In this document: positions 1 through 12,999 of the stretch, in pieces
Layout: each line of letters begins with the position of its first letter
Numbering within the stretch: the stretch's first letter is position 1
Assembly (NCBI RefSeq): GCF_030272615.1
Contig: NC_081415.1
Span: 511,753,873-511,817,872, forward strand
DNA length: 64,000 nucleotides
DNA from: Cryptomeria japonica
Taxonomy: Eukaryota > Streptophyta > Pinopsida > Cupressales > Cupressaceae
Direction: 5' to 3'
Notes under the pieces: model-generated
Databases searched by the model: none
What the model saw: the letters and a program-made list of their open reading frames with translations, nothing else
What the model was told of the DNA's origin: nothing
Program-made: the position numbers and the translations under genes

Positions 1-73
1 TTATGCACAAATGCCGCAGTAAATGTGCACTATGGGTACCAATAATCAGAGTTGTCTATGGAGTTGTCTATAT

Positions 74-231
74 AGGCATCAAAAGGGAGCCTTAACAAGA
101 TAGTTTTTTTATATTTAACAATTAAATAAAAAATTAGAATAGAAATTAAAACACATAATATATTATATTATGACTTTTAATTTACTTATTAAATAGAAAC
201 AATTGCAATGTTAGGCTCCTTTTGGATGCCT
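74..231. mobile_element. MITE-like inverted-repeat element
   Basis: The ends are near-perfect 19-nt inverted repeats: AGGCATCAAAAGGGAGCCT at 74-92 and AGGCTCCTTTTGGATGCCT at 213-231, which differ by one shifted base. The roughly 120 bp between them is very AT-rich and has no ORF. Size and structure fit a miniature inverted-repeat transposable element. I see no convincing target-site duplication, so it could instead be a simple fold-back sequence. Confidence 0.5.
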
Positions 232-384
232 GGATAAAGGATTCCCTTAGAAAATTGCTCAACTACTCCATTAATGTCCAAAAATCTAACTACAAAGAAT
301 AAATTAAATAACTATAAATATATGTAAAATTTATTAATAAAATTTTAATAAATTAATAACTATTGACAATTGCAGGGGACAAAG

Positions 385-519
385 CTTTAACCAGAATACC
401 TAGATGACAATGTGAACATTTATAGCATTTTTTCATTTTGACATTTTTTTGACATTTTGACATTTTGACATTTTGTACAAAGACAAAGATGGGAGAAACC
501 TTTAACCAGAATACCTAGA
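385..519. repeat. Short direct duplication
   Basis: A 20-mer, CTTTAACCAGAATACCTAGA, occurs at 385-404 and again at 500-519. Each copy is followed by a related stretch ending in GAACATTT, so the duplicated unit is about 115 bp with decay between copies. A run of GACATTTT motifs lies between them (about 435-475). No gene is seen in 232-740. Confidence 0.6.
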
Positions 520-619
520 ATGCCATCTGAACATTTCATGATGTATCACACTATTCCAAGCACATATTTTTTCTTATTCTCTTTCTGCCACCTAATATCT
601 ACACTATTGTTTTGGAAAC

Positions 620-681
620 TTTGATGTGAAAAGAAACTTTATTGAAGGACCAAAATTTGATGTGAAAAGAAACTTTATTGA
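620..681. repeat. 36-bp tandem duplication
   Basis: Two adjacent copies of a 26-nt core beginning TTTGATGTGAAAAGAAACTT start at 620 and 656, a period of 36 bp. The copies are nearly identical, which points to recent local slippage. Confidence 0.7.
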
Positions 682-739
682 TGGAGCCTCAACACTGAGC
701 TGATTTATTCCAATTGTGATTTATATTTTATTTTTAGTT

Positions 740-1215
740 TCACTTGGCCTGTTATTCTACACAATTTATGTCATGTAGTGCTATTTTTAAGGAGGACAAT
801 AAGTGATTGGAAAAAATTTAAGCACACTAAATTGAAATGTGAACAGCTACGGTTGTTCATTATATTCTAAAGTTGGGAAGGAGAATAGTTGATAGGAAAA
901 ATAAATGTCTTTTACAGCCAGTTGTTCGACCCACTTTCTACACTATTTTTTGTTTCACTTTCCTACATTTTCACCTTTTATGGCTTGTTATTCTACACAA
1001 TTTATGTCATGTAGCACTATTTCCAATAAGGATAATAATTGATATGAAAAATATTAAGGTACATTACAATAGTTCATTATATTCCAAAGTTGGAAAGGAC
1101 AATAAGTGAGAGGAAAAATTTGAAGTACAACAAAATACAATGTGAACACCTATGACAGCTCTTTATATTCCAAAGTGGGGAAGGACAATAAATGATAGGA
1201 AAATTTTTAAGCACC
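740..1215. repeat. Imperfect local repeat cluster
   Basis: A stretch containing TGTTATTCTACACAATTTAT then GTCATGTAG occurs near 750 and 983, a period of about 233 bp. Around it, variants of the phrase AAAGTTGGGAAGGACAATAA with a following GATAGGAAAAATTT recur near 793, 872, 1030, 1084 and 1173. The short open frame at 873-1109 lies across these repeats and is not a credible gene. Confidence 0.55.
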
Positions 1216-1231
1216 ATAGGGTATGTCAACT

Positions 1232-2878
1232 TGTTATGAAGAAGATTGAACCAACATAAGGAAGATTAACATGAAGGCTTATCAACTGGTATGGTGGAAG
1301 ACAAGTAGGTATTAAGACTGTTAGTAACATCATCAGTAAGAGGTGATATGAAGTTGTGTGTTGGCATGACAAGTTGTAACCAGTATAAAGGCTTTTTTTG
1401 GTTTGCGATAATGTTTGTGATAAACAGGCAGAGTGACCAAGAGATCAAAAACCACTAGAGGTGAAGTTGTGCTATCAGTGTAGTGTATACTACCAGTTAG
1501 TAGCAGGAGAAGGTCTCACTTGTAAGGGCGTGTGCTAGTATGAGTTTGTTAGGTGTTCAAGTTTTAACCGACCTTGTGTGGGTGAGATAAGTGTATGTAG
1601 ATGTGATGCCGCATGGAGCTGAGGTGGCGAGCATGCAAAGGTCGGTGAAGTTTCTATCAACATGGTTGTTGGAGCAGTTAGTCGACATTAAATGAAACAA
1701 CCACAAATCACGGGTCGATAACAAATTGATGCTACTTGAGGAAGAATGAATGATAGGGAAAGATTAGGGAGTTGTTGGCACCTGGATCAAAGAAAGGAAA
1801 TTAGATTGCAAGAGGACCTTGAGAAGGAAACAGCTGGGTCATAAATGAGTCGATAGATTTCAAGGCCGAAAATCATGGTCGAGTTTGCTATTTTTGGTAA
1901 ACATATTTGGGACAAATGGAAAATGTGCCATGGCTCATTCCTCTAGTGTAGGTGTGTTATCCAAGGCAGATTAGATCAGATTGGATGCAAATTTGATCAG
2001 AAGAAGGAAACCCTAGCCACCCTCTATTTGAATTAGTTATTAGCAGGAAAGATTCAGTTTAAATATGGCAACCTAAGACAGATAGTAGTGTTACTAAAGG
2101 GTGAAGAAAAGAGTGAAATTTTTGTTTGAAAGCTAAATAGAAAAATACTCTAAGTGTTTGTGAGTGAAGAGTGTACCGCTAAGGAGAAGGAGGGTAAACT
2201 GGTGTAAGGAACAAACCGATAGAGTGAGCATAGAATGCAGAGGTGACAAACTAAAAGAAGTAGTACCTGATAGAGAGTGACCAAGTGTGATTTGAATTCA
2301 ACAAAACAAAGGGAGAGAAGATTAAGCAGAGTTAGAACCAGCAGAAAAGCTATGTTTTAGTGTGTGTTGAGTTGATACAAATTGGTAAGATAGAAGTCAA
2401 TAGTGCAAAGCCTTGAAGGGTTTCCAAACATCATTTACAACAATGATCTCATTTGTATATCTAAGTTTTCATATTATTTTCACTGAGTAGGTGCTTAGTG
2501 CTTGGGTTCTAGCCTATAAATTGTGTAGGGATTGGTGCTCATAAATCAGGGATTGGTGCTCCTTGGGTTGGTGCCCTAAAATTTGTAATCAGATCTTTTC
2601 AATGTGAGGCTGGATTGGAGTAGAAGATCTCCAACAACTATTCTCATTGAGGTTTTTCCCACATTGGGTTTTCCTCATGCACCTGGTCTTGTGTGTTGCA
2701 TCTTCATGTGTATATTGTATTAATCTTTTAGATATTTCTCCTACACATCTTGTTTGCATTACATTGATAACCGCTCTACATTTCGTTTATTTCATACTGA
2801 ACTGGTATAGCTTTGATTAATTAAAAATTGTTTAATTCACCGATTCACCCCCCTCTCAGTGATCCATTGTGTCCAACA
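1232..2878 (+). mobile_element. 5' LTR of degenerate Copia A (start uncertain)
   Basis: The right end is clear. It has the block ATTCACCCCCCTCTCAGT (about 2846) that recurs near the 3' ends of other LTRs in this window, and it closes with CCAACA at 2873-2878. Immediately after it, CAGAAAACC looks like the remnant of a primer-binding site for initiator tRNA-Met (family consensus TGGTATCAGAGC) with its first bases lost. The Gag leader follows within 45 bp. The left boundary is a guess at the first plausible TG. The LTR found downstream at 7461-9142 is a different family. Confidence 0.45.
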
Positions 2879-2922
2879 CAGAAAACCTAACCACTTGTAG
2901 AAAATATTTTGAGGAAGTGAAT

Positions 2923-3840
2923 ATGATTAAGAAAGAGGATCCTAAGTTCAACAAGGATAACTACAAGATCTGGAAAGACAAAATCAAGATCTACATCAAA
3001 GGTCTTGGTGCAAAATATTGGAAGCAAGTTGAAACAACATATGTTGCTCCTACTACCACTCCCTTGACACTAGATGAACTCAGAGAACAACAAGATAACA
3101 TGCAATCCCTAGAAGATATTGTTAGTACTTTATCTGATTCAAAATATATTGATGTTCAAGGATTGGTAACTGTAGATGAGGTTTGCGAAAAGTTAGAGAC
3201 AATATATGGAGGATATGAGCATATTCAAAGAGCCAAAGAAGAAAGCTTGAGAGGAAAGTTTGATGACATGAGAATTCTTGAAGGAGAGAATATTGCTCAG
3301 TATGGTCAAAAAATCAAAGAAATTGTTGGTGGCATAAAGAGTGTTGGAGGTAAAATAAAAGATGGTGCAATAGTAAGTAAAATGCTTAGAACTCTTCAAC
3401 TTTAGTATGCTATAAGAGTATCGGAAATCCAAGAACTTAGATCTATTTTAAAGGATAAGGTAATTGTTTATTTATTGATTGGTAAGTTTACAACTTTTGA
3501 GTTAAATAATTTTGACAATAGTGTGACAAAATCTATTGAATCTGCCTTTAAAGCTTCTGTTACCGGTTCATCTACTAGAAAAGGAAAACATATATGTCAA
3601 AATCATGAGTGCAGGACAAGTGATGGAAGTAACCAGGGAAATAAAGACAATGAAGATCAAGTGATGGAACTTGAGGCACTGTTAGCAAAGAGATTTCCAA
3701 GAGGCACATGTAAGTATAAAGGAAAGCTACCTTTGAAGTGTTTCTCTTATAGTAAAATTGGTCATATTGCTACTAACTTCCCTAACATCGATAAGAAAGA
3801 GAATTTTAGAAGATTCAAAGGAAAGGGTAAGAAACATTGA
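2923..3840 (+). pseudogene. Copia Gag remnant
   Basis: This encodes the nucleocapsid precursor of a Ty1/Copia retrotransposon. The likely start is the ATG at 2923 (MIKKEDPKF), followed by a typical Copia gag signature, NYKIWKDKIKIYIKGLGAKY. There is a stop at 3403 and the same frame then continues. The zinc knuckle is damaged: CFSYSKIGHIATNF should be CX2CX4HX4C, but two cysteines are replaced by Y and F. A second stop ends the block at 3840. It continues in frame into the protease region. Confidence 0.85.
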
Positions 3841-4431
3841 TATGTTGCAGTAGATGAAGGTGTGACCAATGAGGAGTCAAAAGAAGAAGATGACAATGAA
3901 GAAAGTATGTTTGTAGTCATGAAGGAGGAACTGCCTAATGAAAAGGCTCTAGTATCTCATATGGAGAATAGTAATGAATGGATTATAGATAATGGCTTCT
4001 CACACCACATGACCGGAGATAAAAGTAAGTTCATAACCCTTAATAAATTTGATAGAGGTATTGTTAGATTTGGAAATAACTCTCCCTACATGGTGAAAGG
4101 TAAAGGTCCAATCTCTCTAAATGGGAAGAGTAATGCTGATGATATATTTTGGGTTGATGGTCTTCAGAATATTCTTTTAAGTGTTGGTCAGATAAATGAT
4201 AAAGGTTATTTGCTTGAGTTTAAGAGTGGAGTCTATGTAATTCTTGGGGGTAATGGTGAACTGATTGCTATCGGGAAGCAAACTAGAGGTAACTTATTCC
4301 ATTTGAATAGTAATATTAATAATTGTTTGGTTGCAAGGATGGAAGACAGTTGGTTGTGGCATACAATATGTTGTCATGTTAATTATGATAATTTGGTTAT
4401 GATAAGAAATTCAAGTGTTGTAAGAGGATAA
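3841..4431 (+). pseudogene. Copia protease and GAG-pre-integrase remnant
   Basis: It is in the same frame as Gag. The aspartic protease motif reads IIDNGFSHHMTGD, where the family has D-S-G-C-S-x-H-M; serine 2 of the DSG triad is N and the cysteine is F, so the enzyme should be dead. The downstream LLSVGQINDKGYLLEF and SWLWHTICCHVNYDNL are the conserved pre-integrase signature with its H-H-C-C region broken. A stop at 4429 and a frame change near 4430 separate it from the integrase. Confidence 0.85.
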
Positions 4432-5410
4432 CCCAACTAGTCAAACTGGATAGTGTGATATGCAAAGATTGTCAAATCGATAAGATGAACTATATTTCTT
4501 TCAAGAAAAAGAATTCTATTTTTGAGAATTTTTTAGATTTGGTACATACTAATCTATGTGGCCCTATGAGAACAAAGAGTTATTACAGTGATAGTTATTT
4601 CATGATTTCATGATCTTCACCGATGACTGTTCTAAAATGATGTGGGTGACATTTTTAAGAGAGAAATCAAAACCATATAATAAATTTAAATGATTTAAAG
4701 CTCTAGTTGGGAATGAAACTGGTAAGAACTTGAAGTGTTTAAGATCAAACTGAGGAGGTGAATTCACATTTGATGAATTTGGTAAGCATTATGATGAACA
4801 AGGTATAAAGAGATAGATGTTTGCTCCAAGGACACCATAACAAAATGGCATAGTAGAAAGGATGAAAAGAACAATAGTTGAAGCAGTAAAAACCATGTTA
4901 TTATAGGGTAATGTATCCAAAATGTTTTGGAGAGAAGTTGTCAGTACTTCTATATACACTGTAAACCGGGTACTGGTAAAGAGAGGTAACAATAAGACAC
5001 CCTATGAGCTATGGTATGGAGAAAATCCTTGTGTAAGTTATTTTAAAAATTTTGTAAGTCAATGTTTTATTAAGAGAGATAATGACACTGAGAAATTTGA
5101 TGCAAAATTTGATGAGGGAATTTTTCTTGGTTACTCTTCTAAGAGTAAAGAATATAAATTTTACAATAAGAGAACTAAGAAAATTGTTGAAAGTGCTAAT
5201 GTAAAAGTTGATGATCTACCCGATAAGTCTGAAGGTACAAGCAGTTCAGAACCTAAAAGGGGTGACAATCAGAAAAAAATTTCAATCATTAAACTAGAGG
5301 CAGAGATTAATGAAGAACCAACAAATGTAGAATTGGACACTCAACCGTTAAGCGATGACAATGAGGAAGAAGATGAAGAACCTAATGAAGAAGATGTAGA
5401 ACCATCATAG
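4432..5410 (+). pseudogene. Copia integrase remnant
   Basis: Read mostly in frame 2, this retains integrase landmarks. These are ICKDCQIDKM, LVHTNLCGPMRTKSYY around the first catalytic D, FTDDCSKMMWVTFLREKSK, then LRSN*GGEF where the second catalytic D is N and an N codon is a stop. QNGIVERMKRTIVEA holds the catalytic E. The C-terminal part (4922-5410) is open and includes TPYELWYGENP and GIFLGYSSKSKEYKFYN. An ATTTCATG duplication near 4592 breaks the frame. A run of D and E residues ends the block. Confidence 0.85.
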
Positions 5411-7060
5411 TCAATATAGAGATATGTCACATTGAATCATTCACAAGAGAAAATAATTGGTGATAAGAATGTAGGTGTGCAAATGAGGAGAAAGATCCAA
5501 GAGAACTCATGTTTGATATCTACAATTGAACCCAAGACAGTTAAGGAAGCACTAAAGGATGATGATTGGGTGAATGAAATGAATGAAGAATTAGATCAAA
5601 TTGAGAAGAATCAAATATGGTCACTTGTCCCATAGTAGAGGATAAGAATTTAATTGGAACAAAATGGGTCTTTAGGAATAAATTGGATGAAGAAGGAAAC
5701 ATTGTAAGAAACAAGAAAAAGTTAGTTTGCAAAGGGTATGCTCAAGAGGAAGGTGAGGATTATGGTGAAACATTTGCACCTATTGCTAGATTAGAAGGAG
5801 TAAAGATGTTGCTAGCATTTTCTGTATATAAGGGATTCAAAGTTTACCAAATGGATGCCAACTCATCCTTTCTAAATGGGATTCTAGAAGAAGTATACAT
5901 TGAATAGCTGGATGAACTTTCCTTGACTGATGATATGGACATTGTGTGTAAATTGCACAAAGCACTATATGGTCTAAAGTAGGAACCAAGAGCATGGTAT
6001 GCGAGATTACATGCACATTTGATCAAAATTGGATTCCAATGTACCAGTGAGGACAACAACATTTATTTGAAGACTAATGGAGACAAGATGGTGATAGTAG
6101 AAATATTTGTTGATGACATAATTTTGGCCGGAAATAATGATATATGTATGGACTTTGCTGATATAATGAAAAAGGAATTTGAAATATTTCTAATCGTTGA
6201 AATAAATTTCTTTATGGGCTTACAGGCTCAACAACTGGATGGTGGTATCTTTATTTGTTAGACCAAGTATATCAAAGAGGTGTTGAAGACTTTCGGCATG
6301 GAAGATTGCAAACCAGTAGGAACACCAATGGTGACAGGCTCCCAATTGTCAAAGGAAGATGATTCCCCTACTGTTAGTAAAAAAGAGTATAGATCTATGA
6401 TTGGAAAGCTACACTATGTTGTCCATAGCAGACCGGAGATTTCTCATGTTGTTGGATTAGTGTCTAGATTTCAAAAATATCCTAAGGAGATTCGCATGGT
6501 GGCTTTGAATAGAATTTTTTGGTATCTCAAAGGCACAATACACTATGGTTTATGGTATCGCTGTAAAGGATATTTTACTTTGGATGTCTTTAATGATGCT
6601 GATTGGGCAGGTAATGTGGATGATTGGAAAAGCACAACCAGTGGATCTTTTCTACTTGGAGAAATATTAGTGGCATGGACAAGAAAGAAACAAACTTGTG
6701 TTTCTCAATCTATAGCTGAAGTAGAGCATGTAGCTGCATCCATGAATTGCATGTAGGCAATATGGATGAGACATTCAATAGAAGGATTCAAGATAGATAT
6801 GTTTGAATCGGTGACTATCTATTGTGATAATACAAGTGCAAGAAACATTTATAAGAATCCTATACTTCATTCTAGAACCAAACACATTAAATTGAAGTAT
6901 CACTTCCTAAGAGAAAGAGTTCAAGAAAAGGAGGTGGAGATGGAATATGTGAAGAGTAAAGATTAGTTAGCTAATATCTTTACTAAGCCCTTACCGAAGG
7001 CTACTTTTGAGTTTCTTAGAGGTAAACTAGGGGTTAGAACCCTACATCGAAAGAACTAGA
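5411..7060 (+). pseudogene. Copia reverse transcriptase and RNase H remnant
   Basis: RT begins with EALKDDDWVNEMNEELDQIE (frame 2). A frameshift near 5630 returns to frame 1 with IGTKWVFRNKLDEEGNI. The RT catalytic box is EIFVDDIILAGNN, with F-V-D-D at 6106-6117. RNase H follows: DADWAGNVDDWKSTTSGSF, then CDNTSARNIYKNP and TKHIKLKYHFLRE. The block ends with LANIFTKPLPK and RGKLGV, the usual Copia C-terminus. In-frame stops lie near 5905, 5980, 6258, 6754 and 6964. The domain order gag-PR-INT-RT-RH assigns this to Copia. Confidence 0.9.
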
Positions 7061-7460
7061 ATGATGGAGATCCATCAATCCTATGGATTTCATGTTTATT
7101 TTTTAGTAAGGATTGATGAAGGTGTAGGATACTCCTTTGGGGGAGCAAGTCTGATGTAAAGTTCTGATTTAATACTCTATTATAATTTTTATGATTTATG
7201 TAGCAGAGATGATGGAAGAGGCAACATTAGAATTGAAGACAAGTGATGCATTTACGTATTTGGCATTGTTGTCAAAGGAGGAGAAGAATAGAAATTAGAT
7301 ATGGAAGTTCAAGATCAGATTGAGTGAAGAATTGGTTAAGGGAGAGATGACAAAAGGAGGGAGTGACAGATGATGTGAAACTAGCAAGCAAGTTGCAGTT
7401 GATGAGGTTACTTTGATTGTATATCTAATTGGTGTTGTCATTAATGACAAAGGGGGATAT
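7061..7460 (+). other. Post-pol segment with polypurine tract
   Basis: The Copia A polyprotein ends at about 7060. A purine-rich TTTGGGGGAGCAAG at 7137 could be its own polypurine tract, but no matching LTR follows. From about 7190 the sequence encodes a short coiled-coil-like piece (LKTSDAFTYLALLSKEEK). It ends with AATGACAAAGGGGGATAT, a polypurine tract directly before the next LTR. The segment is probably the 3' internal end of a different element joined to Copia A. Confidence 0.45.
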
Positions 7461-9142
7461 TATAGGTATTTGGCATAACTTATGTAGATGAGTTAATGTA
7501 CTTGAAGACTAATGACTGCATCGGTAAATGATAGAAGTCTATTTGTGATGAAGAGATTAAGATTCTATGAATAGCTGACATGATCAATTATTTGTGTTGT
7601 CATTGAGAGCAACTGATGTCAAATGATGTTCCTGATGTTCTTGATGTTTTGTTTTAGTATCTAAGTGATTTGGTTTATCAAAAGATAGGGTTTACCAGTA
7701 GGGAAGTAAACTCTATGAAATAGGACTTTAACCAGTAAAGCAAAGATATTTTGATTGGATCAGTCAATCAATGATGATTGGTGATTTGTAGTTTGGATGG
7801 TTAACTTGTATCATGGAAAGGTGTATCTAACTGAAACTAGAACTTGTGAAGATTACCGGAAGGCATGTTTCAAATTTCCAATGAATTGTTTCTAAGGTTT
7901 TAGTAGGGTTTAAGATCAGTGAAGAAATCATCAAACTGGTAATGATTTTTGTTATGACGGTGATCGACGACGAGTCTACATGAAGTTGGTAAAATGACAC
8001 AACTTGCGTGAAAGATTTAATTGTTTATTTGGCACGACTCAAGGAAGAATTTCTTGGGTATCAGTGAAACACTTAGTAGAGTGTTTTGAGGGTTTGACTT
8101 TGGTACAAATCAGATTTTTGTGATGAGTTATGATCAACCAACAGTTGATATTGCATTGTAATTTGTTGTAATGATCTGTATATCGATCTGTGATAATCTT
8201 TTATGAGTTAAATTGTAAATTTATGATGTAATTAGGGTTTTGTGGTTGACCTAGCTAAGATGGCTATTTAGGAAGACAAAGTTGATGTTTATGATGTCCA
8301 TTGTCATAGGGAATGTGTTAATATGTCAAAGTGAAGTGTGAGATCTACCTCAAAGTTGCAGAGTGTTGTGTATAACTAGATTTGATCAAGCAAGAAGAGA
8401 AGTGAAAGTAACAAATCATTTTCTTACTGTTGTTCCCTAATAGTTACAGCGGGTTAAATCCCTTAACTGGGTAGGTCCTAACAGGCCTTAAACATTTAAT
8501 TCCCCTAATAAGAAAGCTCTCAAAAGAGTGTTAAATCCTCCCATGAGGTTGATCCTAAAATATCATCAATTTCTTAACTGAGCTACTAGGCAAATCCCCT
8601 AACTGGGTGACTCCTAACCGAGCGTATTGCAAGCTCCTAACAGGGCGTACTTCAAAAGAGTACAAATATTTGTGGGTGCCATTTCCCACTGTGGGTTTTC
8701 CCTATTTGGGTTTCCTCATCAAAATATTATGATATTCATGTGTGAATGTTTTTCATGTGATGTTCTTGCTTATGTTTCATTTCATGCATTATTTCTGAGA
8801 CACCGATTATGATGTTTTATCATAAGTTTATCAGAGGTTATTGGTACTGATAAGGAGTTGTTCAAGAAAGTATTTGATCTGATTGATAAGGTTAATGAGT
8901 TGATAAATGATCAATTTTATATTTCTTTGGTGGTGAAATTATTGATAGTTGTCGTAAATGATTTGATTAATGTGTTAAGCAAATCTGATAAAGAGATTGC
9001 TAGATCTGATTAAAGAAGTTGAGATATTTGTTAAATGGTTTTAGATCTGGTGTATTTTTTATTTTGGGCTTAAAGTTTCAATTGGTATTAATAATGATTC
9101 ACCCCCCCTCTCAGTATTAACCAGATCCTTAGAGGATTAACA
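7461..9142 (+). mobile_element. LTR of a second Copia-like family
   Basis: The left edge follows the polypurine tract AAAGGGGGATAT and starts TATAGGTATT, a decayed TG start. The right end carries ATTCACCCCCCCTCTCAGT (9101) and closes with GATTAACA at 9142. The internal phrases TCCTAACAGGGCG and GTGGGTGCCATTTCCCAC recur in similar form in the outer LTR near 57877-57970, so the two are relatives. Length is about 1.68 kb. A partner copy is not visible upstream in this window. Confidence 0.55.
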
Positions 9143-9149
9143 ATTATAT

Positions 9150-9440
9150 GGAGGATCTTGGTATTTTGGTCAAGTGGTGGAACATTGTTATTCTTTCCAT
9201 CGGAAAAGGGTTATAGTTGAATTTTATTCTGAGATAATGGTGACTTTGTTGAATCTGTAGACCTTGGATGATGTTAGTTGGTAGCTTCAGATTATTATTC
9301 GACAAATTCTTTTATTTTGTAGCTTCTTTGAGTCAATCACTTTCATTCACATTCCTAGGGAATTGAATGGGATAGCTGATTATCTTCCCAAATGGGCATC
9401 TAACTTTATGGAGGGATGGTCTATTGGAGATAGGAGTTAA
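9150..9440 (+). pseudogene. RNase H-like fragment, probable LINE ORF2 C-terminus
   Basis: In frame with codon start 9318 the translation reads CSFFESITFIHIPRELNGIA, then DYLPKWASNF and GWSIGDRS. This is the end of the RVT_3-type RNase H domain found at the C-terminus of plant LINE ORF2, where the usual motif is H-x-x-R-E-x-N-x-x-A-D-x-L. Stops interrupt the upstream part near 9258 and 9280. A T-rich stretch and TGAATAAACTTTGACC (9554) follow, compatible with a LINE 3' UTR. Confidence 0.6.
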
Positions 9441-12400
9441 CTATCACCAGATTTGTCTCATGTGTTGGATCAACTTGTGGAGCACGATAAATATTTGTAT
9501 TATTTTCTTGGTTGGACATTTTTCCTTCTTATGATGTACATTTCCTTCTATTTTGAATAAACTTTGACCCCTCTTATTGGTAGAATAGAATTTAATGATT
9601 TACATTAAAATTAGAAGAATTAAAGACTTGAATCTGAGACAAGTGACCAATGAACTTAAAAGGATGAAATTCGACCATTCTCTTGGAAAATATATAGAAG
9701 ATTATGGTAACTCTCAAAACTCTAATAGTTTTCACAATCAAAATAATTCCTATAATCAATTTTTTTAAAAACAAAGAGTTTAACCATTAGAGACCTAATA
9801 GATAATGGAATATTATGCCAAATTATGGGTTTACTTCTAGTTCGTTGGATATTACAAATTAGGCATCAAGGAGCCATACCAACATAGTGAGCCTTAATAA
9901 CATAAGTATATAATCTATTTGGTCTAGATAAAACTACTAAGAATATTTATAAAACTACTAAGAAGTATTAAAAAATGGGATGAATGGTTGTATTGGAAAT
10001 TGACAATACGGAGACATATGAACTACAATGGTGCCTAATATATATTTGTTTCTTTTTGATGATAATATAGGAAGCCTTTCCTATTGACCAATTTAAACTG
10101 TCCTTTTTCTTAAATAAACCAAAAAAGATTGCAGTAATAGTAGACATGAGTTTTCCATAATTTTTGAAGATGTATTTGATTGTTTTTAAATTAATTATTA
10201 TTTTTTATATGAAAATAAATATGATTATAATAATTTTAATATGAAAAAAATTAAATGTGAAAATAAGATGTTTCTTGTACTTTTTACATTATTTAGCCTT
10301 AAATTACTTTTGAATCATAATAATTGTCTATTATAGATTTGACATGTTCCTATACAATATATTTTAATGATTGCTAGATCTATTATAACAATTTTTGGAA
10401 TGCTTTTAAATATACAATATATTCTTATAGTCATTGTAGACACATAAAAATTTCTATTAAAAAGTGTCATCTTATCAAAATCATAGTTTTGTAATCATCA
10501 TCGAGGTGGATCCATTCTGTAATAATCCTATTTTCCATTATAATATCCATGACATCCATTATTTTATAATATTTAAAATACTATTATATCTCATCATTAT
10601 TCATTTAAATCCTTATATTCTTGATTATTCTCCATTAATTCATTTAATCCATTAATATATTATATTATTATAACCATTTTCCAAATCTCTTGCATACCAA
10701 ATCCATCTTCTATTTATCTTGTTTCACTCCCACTTATTACACTCACCTAAGGAATATGGCATAAACGCTTACACCTCCAAACCAATATTTATCTCAAATT
10801 TATCCTACAGCTTGGATCCACCCAAAGAACTTCTATTTAATCTCACCCCCTCTCTCATTTCAAGCTATCTAGAAATCTAGAAATCTAACAATTGAGTTTA
10901 CTTTTGTACTATAACATTAGAACTATCTTGTACTTTGTTTTTCTAACTTTTTGCATTCATAATATTTCAAATTTCCATTTCATCATAGCCTTTGTGCATG
11001 TTTCTGAGAGCAACATTGTCATAAAACACAAATCTTGAGGAATAGGAGTGTATTGGAGTAGGTTTTGTAGCATTCATGTGTGTTTTGGTAGAAAAACTTC
11101 ATTGTTGGATGTTGGAAGAAGCTAAATCCATGATTTAGTTTCCTATTTCCTCCATCTTTAGTCATTAATTAGAATATTATATTGCATATTATGCAAATTG
11201 AATTTTTTTAAATTTTTTTTGTTAAAGTGCTATTTTTTTATATTAGAAAGAATTTGAATTTGAAAAACTAGGTTATGTTATATGAGTGTCTAAAATGGGT
11301 CAATATCAAGGAATGTACAAAATTTGGCAAATGTTGAGATTGCTTTTGGGGATAATTCATTGATTGGTTTTATTTATAAGATTTGGTTTGTGTGTTAAAT
11401 AGATCAAATCACATTCCAACTATATGTTTAATATATATATTAAAAGTGGTAGAAAAAAGTGTCTAGTTGGTCTCAAGCAAAAGTTTATTATGTGTTCCAT
11501 AAGTAGTAATTATTAGTTGACATATGTATAAAAGTATAGGGAATCATTTTTTCTCACTTTATTTGTTTATGTAAAATAACATAATTTTTATATTGTTTTC
11601 TATGTTAACCTAATATAATTAAATGATAATATTTAGCAAACAATAAATTTAAGGTGTCATCATGTTCTAATATATACCATATTGTTTATGGTTAGCACCT
11701 TAATATTTTATCTAAATTGAACTTTGGATGTAACTTTCTATCTTTCATTCATATATTTCTATGATAATGAATTTTCCTTTTACTTTTTTTACCCAATTTA
11801 ATTTCAATTGAATAAATAATTAAAAAAAATCCAGTCAATTGACTTAAATTGTGACACAACTCCTAACTTTTGCTAATTAATTTGAAACATGGAATATATA
11901 ACTATACTTTAATACATATTTTATGTAAAATTTATACATTACAAAAACATACTATAATATTTCAAAAATAATTTGATGCAAACGTTTATTTGAATAAGTC
12001 ACGCAATTTGTCTGTACAATAAATCAGACCTAAGAGACTTTCCTAGAATATTATAAAGTGGGACAAAATTTGTAACAATTATGTCTTTTGAAATTGACAA
12101 AAACAACACAAGTTATTGTTCAAGGCAACTTGTAAGTTTGAATGAAATTGAAATGATGGGGAAATAGTAGGGTAAGGATACTAGTAGCTATTATACCTAG
12201 CTTCATGCACCCACATTTATCCTAAACTGTACATCATATTTCAATATTTTTATTTTTAATTGTGTCTATATGCGACTTAACTACTTATAGCTATTGTTTT
12301 GTCTTCTAGGTAGTAATGATTTACAGTGTGAGATCTATTATGCATGTAAGGGAAAAAAAGTGGCCATTTCAAAATGTCACTTGATACCTACTTAGAGGTA

Positions 12401-12999
12401 AATTTGTGATCCGGTGTGATGGTTATTTATTTTGTTGGTTCTATATTGCAGAGATGTGATTTTTGGTTTGTTTTCCTCTGGAATTGATTCTTTATGTTGT
12501 GTGGATTTTGGAGTGTTTGGGATGTTCGTGTGTGTCCTCAGTTTAGATGGTTCATGATTTGGAACTTCACAAGTATATATTTAGTTTGTCAGTAAGTGTT
12601 CTTGAGCTTCGGTGATGAAATGATGATGATTATAGTTATCCAATTTGTTGTGGTGATTGCAGAGGAATTCATGTTGCTTGGTGATGTTGTTGTTACCAAA
12701 ATTTTATCACACCTAAATTTTTGTTGACCTATTACAAGTCTTATGTATTGCAGATAAAAGGTACACAAAATTCTTCCAAAACTTTTCTTTTTATAAATAA
12801 ATATGTATGCCATACAAGTATCTTATTTCTAATGTGCAATGCTTGAATAAAGAAAGATATACATGAATAAAACATCTGCATGTAATATATTTTTATTTAT
12901 AAAAAAAAAATTATTTACAAGATCCCACACAAGTCGTGGGAGTAGCAAAGAAAATATTACACTGATCATAGAAATACAAACACAAAAGAAACAAAAGAA
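9441..12999. other. AT-rich intergenic stretch, nothing identified
   Basis: No ORF with recognisable homology, RNA gene or terminal repeat was found on either strand. There are many poly-A and poly-T runs and a tiny tandem (TAGAAATC twice near 10870). The open frames at 9592-9774 (minus), 10464-10655 (plus), 12589-12813 (minus) and 12829-13068 (minus) look like chance. Confidence 0.5.
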
